Counted from the first letter of the stretch, positions 11,198-21,920 are shown. The stretch: 64,000 bases of DNA from Ampelocalamus luodianensis (GCA_036346255.1 CM070620.1:33725609-33789608), one strand, 5' to 3'. Translations and numbers: made by a program. Notes: generated by a model not told the origin, from the sequence alone.

Positions 11198-11616
11198 TGA
11201 GAGGAGCGAGGTTAGAGGGGTGGCAGCCCTTGTATGCAAAAAAAAAAATTCGGACTACATAGATCCAATCTACTATTTCGTCCATTAAAATCGCATTGGA
11301 TTAATCATATTAACCCCTTTTCGACCGCAACTCCGATTCGATCAACCAAATTGATCTTCGCGTGCTCCATAGATTTACGATCACTGTCTGCCCCGATGGC
11401 GGAAACCGACCGGTAGAGGCAGTTTGTGATATGACCATGAAAACACGTGATAACGATCATAAACCCATCTTGAGACCACCGCGCATGGACGATCATATCG
11501 ACCATTGCCAAAAATAATTTATCATATAGAATGACCAACAAAAACAGAAATAGATCACATCTATCACCCCACATATCACAATATGCATCTAATCTGAATC
11601 CAAAACTAGAGGGGAA
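11198..11616 (-). other. Copia 5' untranslated leader, part 2
   Basis: Continuation of the leader between the nested solo LTR and the primer-binding site. Non-coding, with an A run at 11238-11248. Confidence 0.6.
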
Positions 11617-11629
11617 GGCTCTGATACCA
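11617..11629 (-). other. Copia primer-binding site (tRNA-iMet)
   Basis: On the minus strand TGGTATCAGAGCC, complementary to the 3' end of initiator-Met tRNA, one base from the LTR edge. It fixes the minus-strand orientation of the element and the LTR boundary at 11631. Confidence 0.9.
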
Positions 11630-11630
11630 C

Positions 11631-13339
11631 TGAAGGATCGCAGGAAGGCTACGATAGCACAAAACAAAAATTTTACCGCGCAACCAAGGAACCTCCGCTA
11701 GTAATAGATCACGAGATTACCACAAGACGCGTCGACTCGTAGTGGAAGTAGTGTCGATGTAGCGAGTTGATGCAGACGTAGTTGTACTTGCCGCGCGTCT
11801 TCTTCTTCTGCTCCGATGAATGTCACGAGTTGCGGATCGTCCTAGTGCTGATGCTTCGCAACATCATCTCCAAGGTATCCACACGTACGGGGCAGGGGCA
11901 CCACACACAGGAGTGCTAGCGCCGACAGCATGGTTGAGGATGGTGTGGATATTAGGGTTTTGGGAATTCTTCAAAAGCTTACTTAACCCCATGCTATCGC
12001 CCCTCTGTTTATAGGCATCCATAATGGGTCTTCAACTTGAGGCCCATTAGGAACTGGAGGTCTATAAGAATTCGGATCACCATCCAAATAAAATCCTTGC
12101 CCTTTAAGTGTGTGACCCTATAGGTTCATGCGTGATCGGTTGTGACTTGAAAACTCTTTTCCGACCACGAGTTGTCAGCGGTACCTAGCAGCACATAGCG
12201 ATTCCCGAACACACGTAGAATATATCGGACTAACCTTAAAGAAATATGATCCATGACCTGGTCCTTATCATTTCCGACAAGCTCGAAAACAGTTATGACT
12301 AGTCCAGGTGTAGCTATGACCAGTCTGTAATCCTTACGACCAGTGTGTAACACCTTATGACCAGTCTGTGACTAACTCGTATCTCCATACAACCAGTCTG
12401 TAATTGCATATCATAATTGTGTATGACCAGTTTTGACTAGTCTATGACTAGCTCGTAACTATGTACGACCAGCTCATATCTCCATACGATCAGCTCGTAA
12501 CTGTGTACAACTAGTTTCGATCAGTCTACGATCAACTCATAACTGTGTACGACCAGTCTACGACTAGCTTGTATCTGGTCGAACCGAATGACCTGTTTGT
12601 GTATTCTCCCTTTGCCTCAAGACATCTGGTTGAACTCTAGGTGAAATAATTTATCATCCATAGACTGTTCAATACTTTCTCGATCGAGTGTCGAATAACT
12701 TCATGTGGTCAACACATCAACCACTAGTGGCATGGCCATGCACTTTCTTTATCCGATCACAACGAGGGACTTAGAGACATCTCTCCTGTTATATTAGGAG
12801 GGGAAAATCTCATATCTGACCAGTCACATTTCTCCGCATATTTCATAGAATACCCGAAAGCTACCTTTATAACTACCCAGTTACGAGTAGCGTTTGACAA
12901 TCCCTAATAGTGCTATTACACATGTAGGAAACTATGCTGATCTCAGGTCTAAGGATTATACATCATCATTGCTTGAGACCAACTGATGACACATGAAATC
13001 ATAACAATCTCAACAGTGTCTCAAGGTGGGTCAAACCAACACCATGTTCTCTAACATGTGTCCATATTATTTGTTTGATATCTCCATATCTATGACCTGT
13101 GAAACGTGGTCATCAACCAATACATATGTTAGTCTATTCATATGTGTTCTCATATGTTTCTAACTAGGGAACGTTTAAGAATAATCATCAAAACAATACA
13201 GAGTTTCACAATCAAGTAACATACTTGATGATAAATATTAATGATATTATTCTTGGAACAAGATAACATATTATCCAATGTTATGAACATATTGAAATAT
13301 AATCATCTCTATGATTGCCTCTAGTGCATATTTCCAATA
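11631..13339 (-). repeat. Copia 5' LTR (right copy)
   Basis: Homologous to 1016-2762. Its left edge (TGAAGGATCG) abuts the primer-binding site. Its right edge (CCAATA) is followed not by host DNA but by the purine tract and the last pol codons of a further copy. It contains a TATA-like TATAAACAG and a shorter version of the TACGACCAG array. Confidence 0.9.
12236..12575. repeat. Tandem array in right copia LTR
   Basis: Counterpart of the array at 1630-2010, with fewer units. Unit core TACGACCAGTCTGTAAC. Confidence 0.7.
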
Positions 13340-13382
13340 GTCTCCCACTTGCACTAGAGTCAATCATTTAAGTATCTAATAC
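13340..13382 (-). pseudogene. Stub of a second copia copy (pol 3' end and purine tract)
   Basis: These 43 bases are identical to 2763-2805: the purine tract plus the final pol codons (ending RYLND and stop). Identity ends abruptly at 13382. An LTR with internal sequence on both sides means this copy was once part of a tandem LTR-internal-LTR-internal array, most simply produced by unequal recombination and then deletion. Confidence 0.85.
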
Positions 13383-15633
13383 CGACAGTCTGTACATGCT
13401 GGGGCAGGGGCTGCCGTCTCCAAAACCATGGTGGATGACGATGCTGCAGCCTAAATGACATTATCGACAGGCGTGGGGGCTGTCGTGATCTCGACCGACA
13501 ACAGAGACACTGCTGCGGATGGTATTGCGGTCTCCTCTAGCACTGACTGCGCCAAAGAGTCTAGGAACACTACTTGTGTCAGTGTGGGGGTTGTGCCCAC
13601 ACGCTTGGACGCCTGCGCCTTATTGTCTCTCCTCGTCTTTTTCACCCAGCCTGTACGGGACCGATCCGGACACATCTGCCACCCCAAGTAGCTTTCTAAT
13701 GATGCTGACTACCTTCGTCTGTGTCGTCTCGATTTTCTACTACACCCTCTGTATCTGCATCATGGCCTTCTCTGTCTTCCTCATCACCCTCTCGGCCTCA
13801 TCGTTGAACTTCTCCAGCGCCTCCATCGCCAGGCACGGCTTCCCCTTGCCATTGATCCAATAGCGTCACTGAGAAGTGCGTGTAGGCTCAGGAAATGCCC
13901 CGCGATGGGTTGTGTGGGTAACTCCAGTAGGTACGGTAATGTCGTCACCCTGTGCCAGTAAGAGGTCCCCTCCTTGCTCCTAAACTTGCCATTCAAACAA
14001 CACGAATGAATTATTGTTGTACATTAATCACATTACTGGAATGAACATCGTATTTTACTACTTACGAAAAAACATCAGTAACTCACACTAAGCTTGACGA
14101 ATGTGTCGATGTCATTCGGTGCTTTTGTCCTGTCGAACGTGACTATCTTGTCGACAAGAGTGGACATGAAGCATGCAACGCGTGGAGTCTCGACGGTGGC
14201 GATGGTGTGGATGCACCTCAAGTTGTCGAGGTAGTATATCTGTCATGTACAATTTACTAATTGTTAAAATACGTATTACTAAACACTGTTCATGTGTTTG
14301 CTGCATGCGATACATGCGGGAACTATTACTGGTTAGTGTTCGTTTTACTGAAGTTGAAACATGTTGTTGACTACGTTTTGTGTGCGATAAAAATTACTGA
14401 TGTGGGCGGTCTGTTTTACTAAAATCTAATATTAATAATTATTGTGATCTTGCTTTGCATATTTTACTGCTTATTGATGTGTAATATACTAAATGCAACA
14501 AAATAAGTTTACTGAGTTACTTAAAAGCATGAAGGCAATGCATCCGCTGATAGACTTGGTGGTGTTGTCCTTCTTCTTGTTCCAGTTGTGGATAGACTCC
14601 CGAAGGGCGTTAACAACGACCTTGCACCTGTTGACGTCGTCTAATTTGTCCATTTCCTTCGTCATCACAGCATCTTTCCCGGTTATGTTGACGTTGGTGG
14701 TCGGGAAAAGGAGTTTGCTGAAGACGATGAGGAAGAAACACCTCATCATGAGAGCGTCTGTGCCTCCGGTCTTAATCCATGTGATCAGTGTTAATGCCTT
14801 GATGTTTGAGTTTTGTTGTACCCCTAGCAGACACTTCAGCTCGGCTAGCTTTGAGGTCCCTATGACCTGGGTCACCATCCGCACATCGCCACTACCGCAA
14901 GGGATCTCGAGGACGTACTTAACAGCATGAGGCATGATTGGCATGCTCCTTTCTCCGCCAGTGCTGATGACCATCTTGACCGGGTCAATCCTATCTATTA
15001 GGAAACACAGCATATCCCTCCTCTCCAAACCCTCGAGGTTGAACTACAATAGACCGTTGAACCCCATCCTCTTGACCTCATTCCCTTGCTCTATCGTAAG
15101 CTCGCCGATGGTTGCGACGACGAGTGCGGGAGCGCACCTTATGCACGTTGTCCAAGGTCCCTTCCTCCCATCGCGCAGAGCCTGCATTCGATGTAACATC
15201 ATTTTTACTGATAATATGTTTACTAATTACTGCATGCATGACTCGTGTTTACTGTTGATGGTAAAAAAGATAACAATCTATAATATTATCGAATTGCTAT
15301 AACAAATGTTGCGCGTTTACTGCTATATGTGCATAAATTTATCATGGCAATCTCGTGGGCAGTCTCATCGTGAGGCAACAGCACGACGACGTCCTCTATC
15401 GCGGGCACCGCTGCCTTCCTCTTCTTGCTCTGCCGTTTCTTTCGAGAAACACATGTTCTATCATCTGCGACAGATGCGATTGCTATTCTTGAGGCGATGG
15501 GTTCGGGTTGGGAGGGGTCACAGTAAATCTCCAATGCTGACTGGATTCCCTCGATGGTGATCTTCCTCACCTTAAAAGGTGCATTGCCGATTGTCCTTAT
15601 TTTACTGCCCGGAGTGGGGATACAAAAAAACAA
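13383..15633 (-). pseudogene. PMD-like (plant mobile domain) transposon gene, broken
   Basis: Minus-strand exon-like pieces. 15286-15633 is a Lys/Arg-rich N-terminal region. About 15185-14489, with a stop near 15050, includes LERRDMLCFLIDRIDP, then PHAVKYVLEIPCGSGDV, the pattern of the PMD/aminotransferase-like domain (PF10536 type). About 14250-14100 reads YLDNLRCIHTIATVETPRV, also PMD-like. 13996-13383 holds a coiled-coil-like LEKFNDEAERVMRK segment and an Ala/Pro/Ser-rich linker. AT-rich gaps with TTTACT words look like introns. In grasses such genes often occur in transposons, frequently fused to Ulp1-like proteases; no protease part is seen here. The copia element interrupts the linker and the fragment continues at 1015-811. 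Confidence 0.6.
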
Positions 15634-15760
15634 AAGAAGATAAACAAAAAGTTGATCCTACGAATTACTGCATGTGAGGAGTTGTTTTACTTAAAATCTG
15701 GATATGAAAACTATCCCAAAAAAATGCTCCAAAAAATAGGGAGGAAGAAATCACCCCAGT

Positions 15761-18145
15761 TGTAACATCCCAATTTTCTGAGCTTGAAAAAAACCTTTTA
15801 AATAGTTAGTAGGGAGAAAAGTCACCATTTGGATTTATTTGAACTTAATTCAAAAGCTTAATATTGGACTTTAGAATCAAAAACATTTAATGTGAATAAT
15901 CCCAACATGAACAATATCCAAAACTATTTTAATTGGGTTCTATGTGCTCAGATAGATTGCTTATTTGTATTTCTGGTATTTTCTAAAATAGAAAAGCTAA
16001 TTAAAATCTCAGAAAATCCTACGGGCCGAATTCCCTAACCCCGGCCCGTTTTCTCTCCGTTCCGGCCTAATTCCGCGCGGAGCCCAACTCTTGCGCACGC
16101 CCGCCTCCGTGCCGCTGACGTGTGAGCCCCACGCGTCAGGTCGTCTTCTTCCTCGCGCCGGCTTCTTCCTCGCGAACGCCCGAGTCGTCCGCCATGGATT
16201 GGAGCTCGAGCTCCGTATGACACTCCGCCGCCTCTAGCGCCGCCACCACCGCCGCCGCGTCCTCGCCACCGCCACCTTCGGCATCGCCGTGCCTCCGCTG
16301 TTCCGGTGCGCACCTCGCCATCGCCGGAGCGCCGCCGGAGCCCCATCGCCGCCACGAGCCGCAACTCGGTGTCGCTTCTTTCCTCGCCGCCGGCGAGCTC
16401 TTCGCATCTAGCCCCCACCGTGATTTCGACGACTTTGGAGAATCAGATTTCGACGCCGATTGAAGAGCAACATAAGAGGATTGATTTTGACTGTATGATC
16501 ATCGTGATCGTACACTTGGTCTACCTGAAGATAGTACTTGTGAGTACTAGGTGACCTGTTAAGAAAAACAACGTCACCTCAACACCAGACGTTCTGTTAA
16601 GGTGATCTGTTAAGAAAAACAACGTCACCTCACCAAGCAAGGCAAGTTATACCCTTGATCATATTCATCCTACTATTTTCAATTATTTATATTCTAATTT
16701 AAATTATTACTGCATGCTTATTTATATTCAGTAATCTAAACCCTGTTTTAAATGTATAGTTATGCCTAAAATCCTTTGTATGGCCAATCTTGATAATTGG
16801 AGCAAACACATTGTCACCATAGGTAAAACCTAGTTGATACAATAGTATGGACTAGGATCATTTGGAAAATATTGTGCTTAGCCATGCTTATAGACCAAAC
16901 ATGTTTAATTTGGGAATTTCAACAAAAATCAATTTTTGTTTAAATTGTATCCATGGCATCGGTGTGTTATGGAAGTTTATGAATTACTTTGAAAAATTAA
17001 ATAAATGAAAAAGGTTTGGACTTGGGCATAATGGATGTTGGGTGGGTGCAAGTTTATGCACGGGCTCAATCGGGTATGGTTGAGGCCCATGGGTTTCGTT
17101 GGAAAGTTGCCCAAGTCAGTTAAGGACCGGTCTTCGAGTGCATGATGCTAAGCCACCACCGTACCACCACATGTCCCTAGTATGGGTCGGGACCTGGCTG
17201 ACTAATTTGCAAAGTTCCATTGCGGTCGACCCAACTGTTGCGGTGGGTTGTCTTTCATGACTATGTTCCCCCACCTGGCACAAGAGGGGGCTTCCGGATG
17301 GTTGTAGCCAATGGAAGCGAAACCTTAGTGAGGGTGGACTGCGGTGGAATGACGCTTTGTAAAAGCCTTGTCACATGCTCTAGACTGCTCACCTAAGGTA
17401 GCGAGCGGTGGTATCGACGGATGCCGAACAAACTAGAGAAGTCGTGTCTTGTGGGTAAAGCTGTACAACCTCTGCAGAGTGTAAAACTATTCGAATAGCC
17501 GTGTCCACGGTCATGGACATGCTAGCAGAACTGCTCAAAGTTAGACTTTGGTTTTATTTGAAAAAGACTTCTTCAAAACGGGTTTATCCAAATGGGATTT
17601 GGGAAGGAAGCCATGTGATAGGAGGGTATCCTTCACCATTCATGTGTGAATGTTATCTGACTATAAATCTGAGAATTTACAAAATGATTTGTAGTTATAA
17701 AATAACTGCTTTGGAACTTAGTACAAGTATTTAAAGAAAATGCTGCTTTATGCAAATAAACCCATAAGCTATCCTTGTTACATTCATATATGCATGTCAT
17801 TCTGTTACTTGACGGGTGTAACTTGCGAGCACGGAAGTTGTGCTCATACTTGCTTTATGCAAATAAAATTTCAGAGGAGAAGGACTTCGCTACCGATGTG
17901 GATCTCGACGACTAGGCCGCTATCCCAGTCGATTGCTTGTGGCAGATTGCTGGACCCTACTACTTCTTCGTCTTCCGCTGTGTTCTTTATTGCTGGCTTG
18001 TAAGCCTCTTGTAATAAACTCTGTTGATTATTAATAAAGTTGTGATATGAATTTGTTACCATATTTGCTTGCATGTGAACTATCTACGATCATGGGACTA
18101 GTTCGATTATGCACGAGGATCAGGATATTAATCCGGGTTCTGACA
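15761..18145 (+). mobile_element. Gypsy-type solo LTR
   Basis: Begins TGTAACATCCC and ends GGGTTCTGACA. Its first part closely matches, in reverse, the end of the LTR at 61450-62477, so they are one family. It carries the palindromic module near 17487. The flanks do not match (CCAGT on the left, TATTG on the right) and are different kinds of DNA: PMD gene fragment on the left, CACTA subterminal repeats on the right. This LTR therefore marks a recombination or deletion junction, not a clean insertion. Confidence 0.8.
17460..17525 (+). repeat. Conserved LTR module, second copy
   Basis: GCTGTACAACCTCTGCAGAG, then the CTATTCGAATAG palindrome at 17487-17498, then CCGTGTCCACGGTCATGG. Confidence 0.75.
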
Positions 18146-18500
18146 TATTGAGCGTCTGTGATGCGAGTCTATCATAGACGGTTCTCCTTATTAACATGCG
18201 TGATCGGAGGATATCACAGACGGTTACACATGGAGCCATCTCTATAAGTTCAACACGGACGGTTAGTGAGAGGAACCGTCTGCGTGATGAGGATATTATC
18301 ACGATGGTTCTTCATTCAACCGTCTGTGATAGCGTCATTTGAGCATGTATATGCGCAAATAATTACTAAAATGAATTGCCCAGTAATAAATAGATGATAA
18401 AAAATACCATATCATCACAGACGATAAAAAAGACCATATTGTTTTACATCACACACAATAGACTAGCCTTATCGTTTTTACATCACAGACGATAAAAAAA
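18146..18500. repeat. CACTA left subterminal repeat array
   Basis: Multiple copies in both orientations of a word close to TCACAGACGGTT (for example near 18170, 18210, 18250, 18275, 18320, 18415 and 18485). Such subterminal repeats are the binding sites of TNPA-type proteins in studied CACTA elements. Confidence 0.8.
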
Positions 18501-18524
18501 GGATGAGCGATCCTATCTTAGTCT

Positions 18525-19019
18525 TCAAATCTTCGTACGCCTTCTCGTCGGCCGGCAAGGGCGGGATCGTGTTGTCTCACCAAACACCTCCACCTGTGAC
18601 CTTGCACGCTCAATTTCCTCTTGTAGATGTTCGGACTCCGTAATCAAGTCCCATATAGCCCAGAGGCCATCAACCCTGGTCTCCACAGTCTCGGCTAGGA
18701 GGACCCGCTCTCCTGCAATGTCGAGGTCGTCCTCGACTCTCTGGGTTGCATCCTCGGTGCGGACCAAATAGTTCCATAGGACAATCTCCACGACGAGGTT
18801 TACTCGCCGGATGCTGGAGAGCCTCGCACTGGTCTGTTGGAGGAGGAGCTCCAATCGACCGATGATCGCCGTTATGGTCTCCGGTAGATGGGAGGGTCTA
18901 CAACGGATTGCATTGCGAATGGACACCTTGTTCGCAGCTTGGGCCAGGTTGCAACCAGAGAGGTGCGAGTACACAACCAAAATGTAGGCCACTACAGCCG
19001 GGACAAGAGAGGAAGCCAT
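18525..19019 (-). CDS. Open 164-residue protein of unknown function in CACTA
   Basis: Unbroken frame from ATG at 19019 to a stop at 18525, unlike the rest of the element. The N-terminus is hydrophobic (MASSLVPAVVAYILVVYSHL) and could be a signal peptide or anchor, with a possible cleavage near AQAA. The middle (about residues 45-145) is rich in Leu/Glu/Arg with heptad-like spacing (IIGRLELLLQQTSARL, ESEHLQEEIERARS), suggesting coiled coil. The C-terminus is Arg-rich (RPTRRRTK). A TATA box lies about 70 bp upstream of the ATG, and the ORF sits between two subterminal-type arrays. I do not recognise a family. It is placed like a transposon accessory gene; expression is unknown. Confidence 0.6.
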   Translation of the reverse strand: MASSLVPAVVAYILVVYSHLSGCNLAQAANKVSIRNAIRCRPSHLPETITAIIGRLELLLQQTSARLSSIRRVNLVVEIVLWNYLVRTEDATQRVEDDLDIAGERVLLAETVETRVDGLWAIWDLITESEHLQEEIERARSQVEVFGETTRSRPCRPTRRRTKI

Positions 19020-19088
19020 TTGGAATTTGTGGAGAGAGAGAGGGGATGATCAAGGAGGTTCGTGAGAAATCCCTTTGATAAGGGTTGT

Positions 19089-19099
19089 CTATTTATATA
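19089..19099 (-). promoter_or_regulatory. TATA box for the minus-strand CACTA ORF
   Basis: TATATAAATAG on the minus strand, about 70 bp upstream of the ATG at 19019. This gives a short 5' leader that includes a CT-rich run. Confidence 0.6.
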
Positions 19100-19170
19100 A
19101 AAGAAGTAGTAAAGTTGGAGCAGGAGACGAAGAGACACTCGCGCGGAGAAGAAGGCAATGAGAGCCATAG

Positions 19171-19417
19171 CACAGACGGCTCTATCATGGATCCATCTGT
19201 GATAAGATATCACAGACGGTTCTATTAAATAACCGTCTGTTATATTACCATATCATAGACGGCTCTATTAAAGCACCGTCTGTGATATCCTCAATATCAC
19301 AGACGGTTCCATTAAATAACCATCTGTGATATCCTCAATATCACAGACGGTTATTTAATGGAACTGTCTGTGATATCTTATCACAGACGGTGCTTTAATA
19401 GAGCCGTCTGTCATATC
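19171..19417. repeat. Internal CACTA repeat array forming a long fold-back
   Basis: Alternating TATCACAGACGGTT and AACCGTCTGTGATA units. Beyond the unit palindromes, 19249-19331 and 19338-19414 are near-complementary over about 80 bp, so the region can fold into one long hairpin. It separates two divergent TATA boxes (19089 minus, 19423 plus). Confidence 0.8.
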
Positions 19418-19422
19418 CTTTT

Positions 19423-19431
19423 TATAAAAAG
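19423..19431 (+). promoter_or_regulatory. TATA box for the plus-strand CACTA gene
   Basis: TATAAAAAG just right of the internal array, followed by a GC-rich leader exon. It faces away from the minus-strand TATA box. Confidence 0.6.
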
Positions 19432-19449
19432 GCGCACCGCTAGGGTTTT

Positions 19450-19797
19450 GCTCTTTACTCGTCACTTCCTCTCCCGCGCCCCATAGGCTCTCGCGCGCTC
19501 TCTCGGCTCCTCTAGGGTTCGCCCGTTCACCTCCCGCCCGTGGGCCAGCGCCGCCGCCTTCATCGGCAGCCGCGCCTCCGCCTCGCGCAGGCCTCCTCCC
19601 GTGTCGGCCTCCTCCTCTACACGGCCTCCTCCCGCGCGTCCTCCTCCCTACGGCCTCCTCCCCGCGCCGGCCTCCTCCCCGCGCCGTCCTCCTCCCCGTG
19701 TCGGCCTCCTCCCCGCGCCTCCCTCCTTCCCACGTCGGCCTCCTCCCCTGCACCGACCTCCTCTTTGCACCGTGAGTTGTTGTGCGGCATCCTCTCT
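19450..19797 (+). other. GC-rich leader exon of CACTA gene with minisatellite
   Basis: GC-rich region downstream of the TATA box, with a degenerate 15-20 bp repeat built on GGCCTCCTCCCCGCG at about 19580-19770. It ends at a GTGAGT donor-like site (19797). It is open in several frames because of composition only, so I do not call a protein. Confidence 0.5.
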
Positions 19798-19837
19798 GTG
19801 AGTATTCCTATATTACTATTTGTCCCGGTGGATATAT

Positions 19838-20350
19838 TGACTTTGATAGTCTTTGATGATATGTGAACTGAATCTAGTACTAAAGATATTGCAAATTGAT
19901 CGGTGGGCTTTGTTGACATGCTCTGTGATGAACTTTGTCTTATACTTGAGATTGAATGTGATAGTTAGTTCATTCTTGAGCTCTATTGTATTACTTACTA
20001 TCACAATTTGATATACTCGTTAATTTGTTACTTTGGTTGAATGCTAGTTATCACAGACGGTTGAATGCTCTTGTCAATTTGATATCTTTGTTAGTTCATT
20101 CTTGAGCTCTATTGTATTGACGAACCGTCTATGATGTGACTTTGATAGTCTTTGATAATATGTGAATCGAATCTAGTACTAAAGATATTGCAAATTGATC
20201 GATGGGCTTTGTTGACATGCTCTATGATGAACTTTGTCTTATCTTGAGATTGAATGTGATAGTTAGTTCATTCTTGAGCTCTATTGTATTACTTGCTATC
20301 GTCAATTTGATATCTTGTTAATTTGTTACTTTCGATTGAATGCTAGTTAT
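19838..20350 (+). repeat. Tandem direct repeat, ~300-bp period, in CACTA first intron
   Basis: 19838-20050 and 20138-20350 are about 95 percent alike by eye (TGACTTTGATAGTCTTTGAT... to GAATGCTAGTT). The interval 20051-20137 carries a ACAGACGGTT site. A third shorter echo lies at 20366-20410. The whole lies in the putative intron between the leader exon and the ATG at 20693. Confidence 0.8.
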
Positions 20351-20692
20351 TCGATTCTTCCGTTCGCTCTGTGATGAACTTTTGTCTTATCTGAGATTGA
20401 ATGTGATAGTTAAGATCATTTTCGTAATGATTGAGATCATTTGACATTAAGCAAAGTATTGTTTAGAGCTCATAGTTTGAATTTATACTATCATATTCAT
20501 TTAATGAAGAGTATAGACATGGCAAAGATTTGTTCTTTTGCAACTCTCCTTCTGAGAGCACAAACTACCATCAATCCTTTTTTATATATTACGTTTGTGC
20601 ATCATTTTCGGTTAAGTTGAGTAAATGCTGCTTGAATCAGTCGGTTAGAGCTTACGCATATTGCCGTGCATATATAGATAGCAAGTAGCGAC

Positions 20693-21920
20693 ATGGCGTC
20701 CGCACCGTCTTCGCGCCGTCATCGGCGTCGCCAAATGCGTCTGGATCTCCGAGGAAAGTGGTACGTCGCGAGATGGCAGAGGAACATCAAAATTCCTCCG
20801 GTCTAATGGCCGTCACGAGGTCAATGCCAAGGGATCCTCGTGAGTCCCCAAAGAAGCGGCGGATTCGGACCATGCGCGGGATACTTGGAAGGGAACGGTC
20901 CCCATCACCACACCGAGCCGGGACAACGTGTCGGATGTTGGCGACGCGAGCCGTGGGGCGAGTTTTAAAATTGTTCACTTTCCCACCGCATCAGGGTGCG
21001 CGTGGAGCAGCGCGCGTTGCTCTCGATTGGTAAGGCGTGGAGGAACTTCAAGAGCGTGCTTGTCACAAAGTACGTGAACACGGGTCGAACGCCCTTTACG
21101 GCGTATAAATTCTTGTCGTGGGATATATGGGACGCCTTTGTGCAAATGAAGACGACACCCGAATTTCTTGAGGAAAGTGCGACGCACAAGGCTCTCGAGA
21201 CACTGAACACTCACCCCCACAAACTCGGCACTGCTGGGTACGTGGGTAAAACCGCGCAATGGGCGGCGGAGGACAAGAACGAAACAAGGCCATTTGCTGA
21301 GATCACAGACGAGCGCGCTCTCTCCTGGTTAAGAGTTAGGGTATCAGTCACGTCTTCGGGCGAAATCTCTTTCACAAACCCGGCAGACCGGGATGTGGCC
21401 AACCGTGTGGTAAATATGTCTTCGAACTACCTAGTTGTTAATAAGTCCATAACTTCATAATGTCTATAATAACATGATGACCTCTTGCAAGAAGAATTGA
21501 GTTCCGCATGTTCAAAGGCTCCTTCCAAGCGCATGTGGAGAAGGATATACTATCTACGGCTCTGGAAACAAGGAGCACCGGGTCGCACGTGAGGCAAAGG
21601 GGTTAACGTATCTTGGAGGATGGATTCCCAGGGCGACTCTTCGCACGTATAGGAGCAGGAAGAGATCCAAGGCCGAGTACGACACAGAGTTGGAACATGT
21701 GCTTACTACAAAATTTGAAGGAAAAGAACGGGTGCTTACTGCAAAATTTGAAGAAAAGATAGTAAGATTGCAGGACCAAGTGAATCAACTCCTACTCCTT
21801 AACCAGTCGCAAGCCGCCCCCGTTGTTTTGGGAGCCAGTCCTCCTCAACATCGGAGTAGTGTCGCGTCCACGCAAAATTATGAACATGATGACGTCCAAT
21901 TACCTATCGACAACATCAAG
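20693..21920 (+). pseudogene. CACTA TNPA-like gene, 5' part (Transposase_24-like)
   Basis: Starts at the ATG at 20693 (MASAPSSRRHRRRQ). It breaks frame soon after and continues in the frames at 20758 and 20996-21460. The recognisable core is HKLGTAGYVGKTAQW, ERALSWLRVRVSVTSSGEI, and after a putative intron (GT at 21410, AG near 21490) a LTYLGGWIPR-like segment and coiled coil KFEEKIVRLQDQVNQLLLL. This pattern matches the plant transposase Ptta/En/Spm family (PF03004 type), associated with TNPA-like DNA-binding proteins. Exon 2 ends at ATCAAG|GTAATG (21920). Frameshifts make it non-functional as read. Confidence 0.7.

Larger units (their letters stand above)
1016..13339 (-). mobile_element. 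Ty1/copia retrotransposon, BARE/Angela-like, with nested solo LTR
   Basis: Two homologous LTRs (1016-2762 and 11631-13339) flank an internal region with the copia order gag, protease, integrase, RT, RNase H on the minus strand. The primer-binding site matches the complement of initiator-Met tRNA (11617-11629) and a purine tract lies next to the left LTR (2763-2775). A gypsy-type solo LTR (7693-11197) sits in the 5' leader; without it the internal region is about 5.4 kb, normal for the superfamily. Several stops and frame changes break pol, so it is not autonomous now. No target duplication is seen (left flank CCGGG, right flank pol stub), which points to rearrangement after insertion. Confidence 0.93.

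Noticed and set aside
16035..16418. 127-residue minus-strand ORF, Arg/Gly-rich
   Set aside because: Lies in the GC-rich middle of the solo LTR at 15761-18145 and has low-complexity composition; the plus strand is equally open.
19355..19919. ORFs in the GC-rich CACTA leader
   Set aside because: Produced by a short GC-rich repeat (GGCCTCCTCC); no domain is present, and the position between TATA box and donor site fits a leader exon.
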